Assembly (NCBI GenBank): GCA_023053575.1
Contig: JAKZAP010000007.1
Coordinates: forward strand, 10,615,008 to 10,679,007
Length of the DNA stretch: 64,000 nt
Origin: Branchinecta lynchi
Taxonomy: Eukaryota > Arthropoda > Branchiopoda > Anostraca > Branchinectidae
Reading direction: 5' to 3'
This document shows, in pieces, positions 63,000 to 64,000 of the stretch (positions are counted from its first letter, which is position 1; each line of letters begins with the position of its first letter). A model generated the notes under the pieces. The model saw only the letters and a program-made list of their open reading frames with translations, was not told where the DNA came from and did no database searches. Both the position numbers and the translations under genes were made by a program.

Positions 63000-63215
63000 T
63001 TCAGCCCAAGCTCACTGCGAATCATATTTGACGGTGCAAAACAGGTAAGTCAGCTACATTTATTAGAAGGCTTTGTGGCACAGAGTGTGTGTTCAGTGTG
63101 ATAAGCCGAGGAAAGGCTGGCTAGATTAAGTTCGGAAACGGGAGCCTGAAGAGGACACTTGCCAAGAAGGGCCGAAATATAGCTCCAATAAGATATAGCT
63201 GACTTATCACATTTT
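63000..63215. repeat. Inverted pair around hairpin motif copy 7
   Basis: The motif CCTGAAGAGGACACTTGCCA / AGAAGGGCCGAAATAT is at 63144-63180. Left TTTGACGGTGCAAAACAGGTAAGTCAGCTA (63028-63057) is the inverse of right TAGCTGACTTATCACATTTTGCACCGTCAA (63185-63214), so the element has inverted ends of about 30 bp around the motif. Confidence 0.8.
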
Positions 63216-63777
63216 GCACCGTCAAGTACGTCCGTATTGCTTGCTTATAGAGATCTTTTCAAGCTCAATACAATACGTCCGTAAAATACACTCACACATT
63301 TTTTGCCGCACATTTCCCGGATACTTATGGATGTGCGCAACAACAAATTTTGGGATCGGCGCGTACTGCATGTAGCTCGTAAAGACGGTTCGAAGTAAAG
63401 GAACCGTAGGTGGCTAGGCGTGAAATGCGAGAGAAGGTGGTGTAAATTTTTGTATTTAAAACAATGTACAAGGAAAACTGGTTGGTCTTATTAGGACTAT
63501 TCCTGGTCAGTCGAACTTCGTCGGAGCAGATTCCAAGAAAGTTTGAAGAAACCTCGTGACGGGGCCTTAAAAGAAAGTAAATCTTCACGTGATTAATGCG
63601 ATATAAACCAAAAAATTAGCCAGCTAAAGGGGTTAGAGAAGGAAAACGGCACATTCAAGGTTTGGATTTGCCTACAACTCTATCCTCTATTATGTCACAA
63701 AATCGATAAACCACTACTACCGGCCCCCTCCTTTCTACTGAAAACAATGTTAAAAATCCTGAACAAATTCAGAAGTA
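63216..63777. other. No gene recognised
   Basis: Unassigned sequence without coding similarity. Confidence 0.5.
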
Positions 63778-63917
63778 CACTGTAAACAAAAATCTTGCAG
63801 GTTACTGGGATTAATCTTGTCTCTTGCGATAAGATTATTTCTAATTCGGATTAGTCTTATCCCAGTAGCAAATACTGCAGTTAACTTTAATCTGTACTCG
63901 GAGAAACTTTTCCAGTG
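63778..63917. mobile_element. Palindromic MITE, CACTGTAAA family, copy 3
   Basis: It starts CACTGTAAAC and ends GAGAAACTTTTCCAGTG, with inner inverted GGGATTAATCTTGTCTC / GGATTAGTCTTATCCC. TA flanks both sides (63776-63777 and 63918-63919). Confidence 0.85.
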
Positions 63918-64000
63918 TATGCCCAAATTTCAGAAATCAAAAGACCGGATCTCCTCTTATCTTACACACAGTAACTGCTTATCACCCTCCTTGTAACTAT

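Overview
This is a non-coding-rich nuclear window from an animal genome. It has one multi-exon gene with GT-AG introns of about 1.5-8.4 kb, several families of 5'-truncated LINEs, and dense short inverted-repeat elements, foldbacks, tandem-core repeats and poly-G/poly-C tracts. The transporter subfamily and LINE types fit an invertebrate, but I cannot name the species. No tRNA, rRNA, CRISPR array, operon or prokaryotic gene was seen.

The gene lies on the minus strand from about 36.2 kb down to 2.29 kb. It encodes the N-terminal half of an SLC7 amino-acid transporter light chain (LAT / b(0,+)AT-like). Exons, in transcript order, are at 36100-36180 (candidate N-terminal tail), 33508-33675, 27927-28028, 26233-26475 and/or 24156-24485 (two versions of one exon), 17145-17270, 15031-15145, 6558-6602 (45 nt) and 2287-2410. 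Every junction keeps the reading frame. The last exons lie beyond the left edge, and the true first exon and promoter were not found. The main biological point is the duplicated exon: both copies are open, start and end in phase 1, and have splice sites. One is canonical. The other carries about 19 extra residues between TM2 and TM3 and about 10 in the TM3-TM4 loop that holds the heavy-chain cysteine, so the gene may make two transporter forms by alternative splicing.

The introns and the region right of 36 kb are built from repeats. LINE remains: RTE-like with an open 416-codon RT ORF (29641-30912, minus), a CR1/L2-like relic (15500-16624), a jockey/CR1-like relic (36672-37330, minus), an RT relic split by a hAT-type element (52380-53130), and three C-terminal tails (40011-40253, 53860-54260, 59998-60305). 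Two large non-autonomous families dominate. Family A has units of about 425-445 bp, a 5' end GAGCT-acg-AGCTC and a 3' terminal hairpin; it occurs at 13.8-14.8, 18.3-21.2, 28.9-29.4, 33.8-34.1, 46.0-47.5, 51.1-52.0, 55.2-56.4 and 58.1-61.3 kb. Family B has 137-bp tandem units between ends that both carry GGGATCCC; it occurs at 7.7-8.9, 9.15-9.5, 40.8-45, 45.4-46.0, 49.2-49.7, 57.7-58.1 and 61.4-62.0 kb. Family A, itself containing a LINE tail, is nested inside a family B element at 57.7-62.0 kb. Smaller elements include a Mutator-type foldback with 9-bp target duplications (1545-2241), TTA-flanked Harbinger-type elements (7156-7535, 13210-13613), a 419-bp foldback (32759-33177) and a palindromic family ending CACTGTAAA (three copies).
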